From: Candidatus Kaiserbacteria bacterium
Lineage (GTDB): Bacteria; Patescibacteriota; Minisyncoccia; Phycocordibacterales; UBA918
NCBI GenBank assembly: GCA_023264435.1
Contig: JAHFMK010000004.1
Location: forward strand, 1 to 15,657
DNA: 15,657 nucleotides
Direction: 5' to 3'
Shown here: positions 13,734 through 15,657 of the stretch, in pieces
How positions within the stretch are numbered: the stretch's first letter is position 1
Layout of the letters: every line of letters starts with the position of its first letter
The notes under the pieces: generated by a model
Told to the model about the DNA's origin: nothing
Database searches by the model: none
What the model saw: the letters and a program-made list of their open reading frames with translations, nothing else
Position numbers and translations under genes: made by a program

Positions 13734-14941
13734 AAGTTATAAACTCCGTCCTCGACCAGATGGAGGAGGAGCGTGGAATATCACGCGAAAAAATGCTCGA
13801 TGCAATTGAGCAAGCACTTGCAACCGCATACAAAAAAGAATTCGGAAAACGTGGGCAAATTGTGCGCGCTTCTTTTGATATTAATACGGGAAGCACTATA
13901 TTCAACCAAATTAAAATTGTGGTTGACGATACAACTGTTCGTATGGAAGATGCCGTAGAAGAATCATCAGAAGACGATCATGCACGTCATGTACGAGAAG
14001 AAGAAACAGAAGATGATGACCCTCGTGTTCGCTTTGATGCAGAAAAACATATCCGCATTGAACATGCACGTCTTATCAAAAAAGATGTTGCCGTTGGTGA
14101 TGAAATGATATTTGCACTTGAACCAAAAGATGATTTTGGTCGTATTGCTGCACAAACCGCAAAGCAAGTAATTATCCAAAAAATCCGTGAGGCAGAGAAG
14201 GAATCAGCATTGAAAGAATTTGGCCAGAAAGCAGGAGATATTATTATCGGACATGTGCAACGCTTCGAGCGTGGCAACCTCTACATTGACCTTGGTCGAG
14301 TAACGGGTGTTATGCCGTACGATGAGCAAATTCCTGGCGAACGTTTCCGACCCGGAGAACGCATTCGAGCACTCCTTGTATCAGTCGAAGAAACAGCACG
14401 GGGAATATTCCTCAAGCTTTCACGCTCACATCCTGATTTCCTTGCAAAACTCTTTGCCATTGAAGCACCTGAACTCCAAACTGGTGCTGTAGAAATAAAA
14501 GCAATCGCACGTGAAGCGGGCTCTCGCTCAAAAATCGCAGTCTTTGCACACGATTCTCACATTGACCCTGTTGGTTCGATGGTGGGGCAACGCGGGGTAC
14601 GGGTTTCAACCGTCATGAGCGAGCTCGGTGGAGAGAAAATTGATATTATTGAGTGGTCAGAAAGTCCTGCATCGTTTATTGAAGATTCTCTCTCACCTGC
14701 ACAAGTCGTGAAGGTTGAAATTGTAAAAGAAGCAGGTCTTGAAAATAATGACGCTGATCGTGGACACGCACTCGTCACTGTCTTACCTGACCAACAATCA
14801 TTGGCAATTGGTCGCGGAGGGCAAAATGTTCGCCTTGCCGCAAAACTCACTGGTTGGAAAATTGATATTATGTCATCGCAGGCAACGTCAGAAGAAAATG
14901 TTCCTGAACCCGTTGCAGATGTTGACGAAAAGAGCATCTAA
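13721..14941 (+). CDS. nusA: Transcription termination/antitermination factor NusA
   Basis: A 406-residue RNA-polymerase-binding factor controlling pausing, termination and antitermination. The N-terminal domain begins VINSVLDQMEEERGISREKMLDAIEQALATAYKKEFGK (7-43). An S1 domain follows (about 172-236: GDIIIGHVQRFERGNLYIDLG). KH1 contains VGQRGVRV (288-295) and KH2 contains IGRGGQNVRLAAKLTGW (363-379). The C-terminal acidic repeats of E. coli NusA are absent, as in most bacteria. An acidic insertion at about 76-105 (EDAVEESSEDD, EEETEDDD) interrupts the N-terminal domain. An in-frame TGA at 13688 excludes an earlier start. It is followed by ppa after 26 bases. The leader suggests feedback control by NusA. 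Confidence 0.95.
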   Translation: MFDLKVINSVLDQMEEERGISREKMLDAIEQALATAYKKEFGKRGQIVRASFDINTGSTIFNQIKIVVDDTTVRMEDAVEESSEDDHARHVREEETEDDDPRVRFDAEKHIRIEHARLIKKDVAVGDEMIFALEPKDDFGRIAAQTAKQVIIQKIREAEKESALKEFGQKAGDIIIGHVQRFERGNLYIDLGRVTGVMPYDEQIPGERFRPGERIRALLVSVEETARGIFLKLSRSHPDFLAKLFAIEAPELQTGAVEIKAIAREAGSRSKIAVFAHDSHIDPVGSMVGQRGVRVSTVMSELGGEKIDIIEWSESPASFIEDSLSPAQVVKVEIVKEAGLENNDADRGHALVTVLPDQQSLAIGRGGQNVRLAAKLTGWKIDIMSSQATSEENVPEPVADVDEKSI

Positions 14942-14967
14942 TATTATTCACTCATATACGACATATC

Positions 14968-15498
14968 ATGAATCTACTACACGATATTCCCGCAGGGACC
15001 GCAGACGTAATGCACGTCATTATTGAAATTCCAAAATTTTCAAAGAACAAATATGAGATTGATAAGGAAACAGGCATCATTGCACTCGACCGCGTCATGC
15101 ATACCGCACAAGACTACCCCTTTGACTATGGATTTGTGCCACAAACACTCTTTGATGATGGTGATGCACTCGATGTAGTGCTTCTTACCACCTATCCGCT
15201 CATGCCAGGCATTCTCGTAAAAGCACGACCAGTTGCAATTATGGAAATGATTGATGGTGGCGACCGTGACGACAAAGTTGTTGCCGTTCCCGTGGACGAC
15301 CCTCGCTTTAATGACGTGCAAGACCTTGCAGACCTCAATAAACACTTTATTAAAGAGATGACACACTTCTTTGAAACCTATAAGAAAATTCAAAACAAAG
15401 AAGTATCAATCGGTGAATGGCATGGAAAAGATGTTGCAAAACAAGCATTTGAAAAAAGCGTGCAAATGTATCAGGACGACAAAATATCAAAAAAATAA
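14968..15498 (+). CDS. ppa: Family I inorganic pyrophosphatase
   Basis: A 176-residue soluble enzyme of normal length that hydrolyses pyrophosphate to phosphate, pulling nucleic-acid and other syntheses forward. Active-site elements are Glu20 in IIEIPKFSKNKYE (with Lys28 and Glu30), YPFDYGFVPQTL (50-61), the metal-binding DGDALDV (64-70; Asp64, Asp66, Asp69), the Asp96-Asp101-Lys103 stretch and HFFETYKK. The signature DGDPLDV has Ala67 in place of Pro. It lies 26 bases after nusA; TATACG seven bases before the ATG could be a weak internal -10, but co-transcription with nusA is likely. Confidence 0.95.
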   Translation: MNLLHDIPAGTADVMHVIIEIPKFSKNKYEIDKETGIIALDRVMHTAQDYPFDYGFVPQTLFDDGDALDVVLLTTYPLMPGILVKARPVAIMEMIDGGDRDDKVVAVPVDDPRFNDVQDLADLNKHFIKEMTHFFETYKKIQNKEVSIGEWHGKDVAKQAFEKSVQMYQDDKISKK

Positions 15499-15499
15499 A

Positions 15500-15574
15500 T
15501 CGTCGGGTACAAGATATGTATATAACAGCCGAGCCCTTTGGGCTCGGCTGTTATATACTTAGAGGTACCGACGA
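15500..15574 (+). terminator. Long composite hairpin after ppa
   Basis: A perfect 19-base-pair stem with a TTT loop (arms 15518-15536 and 15540-15558), core ACAGCCGAGCCC/GGGCTCGGCTGT, lies 19 bases after the ppa stop. Further out, TCGTCGG-g-TAC (15500-15510) pairs with GTACCGACGA (15565-15574), one base bulged, across an internal loop. No strong U-tract follows. It probably ends the nusA-ppa transcript or protects its 3' end. Confidence 0.65.
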
Positions 15575-15611
15575 TAGTATCATTATACTATCGTTTATGA
15601 GTAATTATTCT
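15571..15611 (+). promoter_or_regulatory. Palindrome and -10 upstream of the last gene
   Basis: ACGATAGTAT-CATT-ATACTATCGT (15571-15594) is a perfect 10-base inverted repeat. TATTCT at 15606-15611 can serve as a -10, seven bases before the ATG at 15619; its -35 position would fall in the palindrome's right arm, as expected for an operator. The first four bases are shared with the composite hairpin at 15500-15574, so the two RNA foldings exclude each other. Confidence 0.4.
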
Positions 15612-15618
15612 ATACATT

Positions 15619-15657
15619 ATGTCAAAAACATCACTAACATATAGCACATTGAGCGTT
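15619..15657 (+). CDS. Start of an unidentified gene, cut by window edge
   Basis: An ATG opens 13 codons (MSKTSLTYSTLSV) to the end of the window without a stop. The upstream -10 at seven bases matches the leaderless layout of the other genes here. The competing ATG at 15597 closes after 15 codons. Too little is visible to name a product. Confidence 0.4.
   Translation, partial: MSKTSLTYSTLSV

Noticed and set aside
15597..15644. ORF starting at ATG 15597
   Set aside because: It stops after 15 codons and lacks a suitably placed -10, unlike the ATG at 15619.

Overview
The window looks like a chromosomal piece from a small-genome bacterium of the Candidate Phyla Radiation (Patescibacteria, probably a Parcubacteria-type lineage). 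This is an inference. It rests on the moderately AT-rich sequence, tightly packed operons with 1-8 base junctions, almost no Shine-Dalgarno sequences, and a type IV pilus cluster beside trimmed-down core metabolism. No rRNA, tRNA, CRISPR array or insertion sequence was seen.

Layout. (1) 1-408, minus: 5'-proximal 136 codons of ribonuclease HI, running off the left edge. (2) 461-3432: an accessory-looking, visibly more AT-rich block. It holds a 73-residue XRE-type HTH protein followed 4 bases later by a 657-residue protein joining an N-terminal PD-(D/E)XK-like nuclease segment to a DUF2075 (COG3410-type) P-loop helicase. Convergent to these is a 121-residue LexA-like winged-helix protein that lacks the LexA peptidase and has a perfect 19-base palindrome over its promoter. 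(3) 3433-5154, minus: recJ. (4) 5246-5656, plus: a HIT-family protein, ending in a bidirectional terminator. (5) 5689-7594, minus: tpiA-pgk. (6) 7665-13438, minus: a pilus operon pilB-pilC-(FimT/GspH-like)-(PilV-like)-(PilW-like)-(PilX-like), the order of pseudomonad minor-pilin clusters. (7) 13721-15498, plus: nusA then inorganic pyrophosphatase. (8) A second short partial gene starts at 15619.

How it works together. Region 2 is the best candidate for an uncharacterised system: a regulated nuclease-helicase cassette, possibly anti-phage, inserted between two housekeeping nucleic-acid genes. Regions 4-6 are glycolysis, nucleotide hydrolysis and surface pili for uptake or attachment. Regulation is the other theme. 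Most transcription units have a -10 hexamer, usually of extended TGN form, only 6-9 bases before the ATG, which predicts leaderless mRNAs. The clear exception is nusA, with a good -35/-10 promoter, an intrinsic terminator almost at the transcription start, and a large hairpin containing a possible 20-codon leader ORF just before the start codon. Several perfect inverted repeats overlap promoters.

Limits: all calls come from reading sequence and motifs by eye. No homology search, folding energy or composition statistic was computed.
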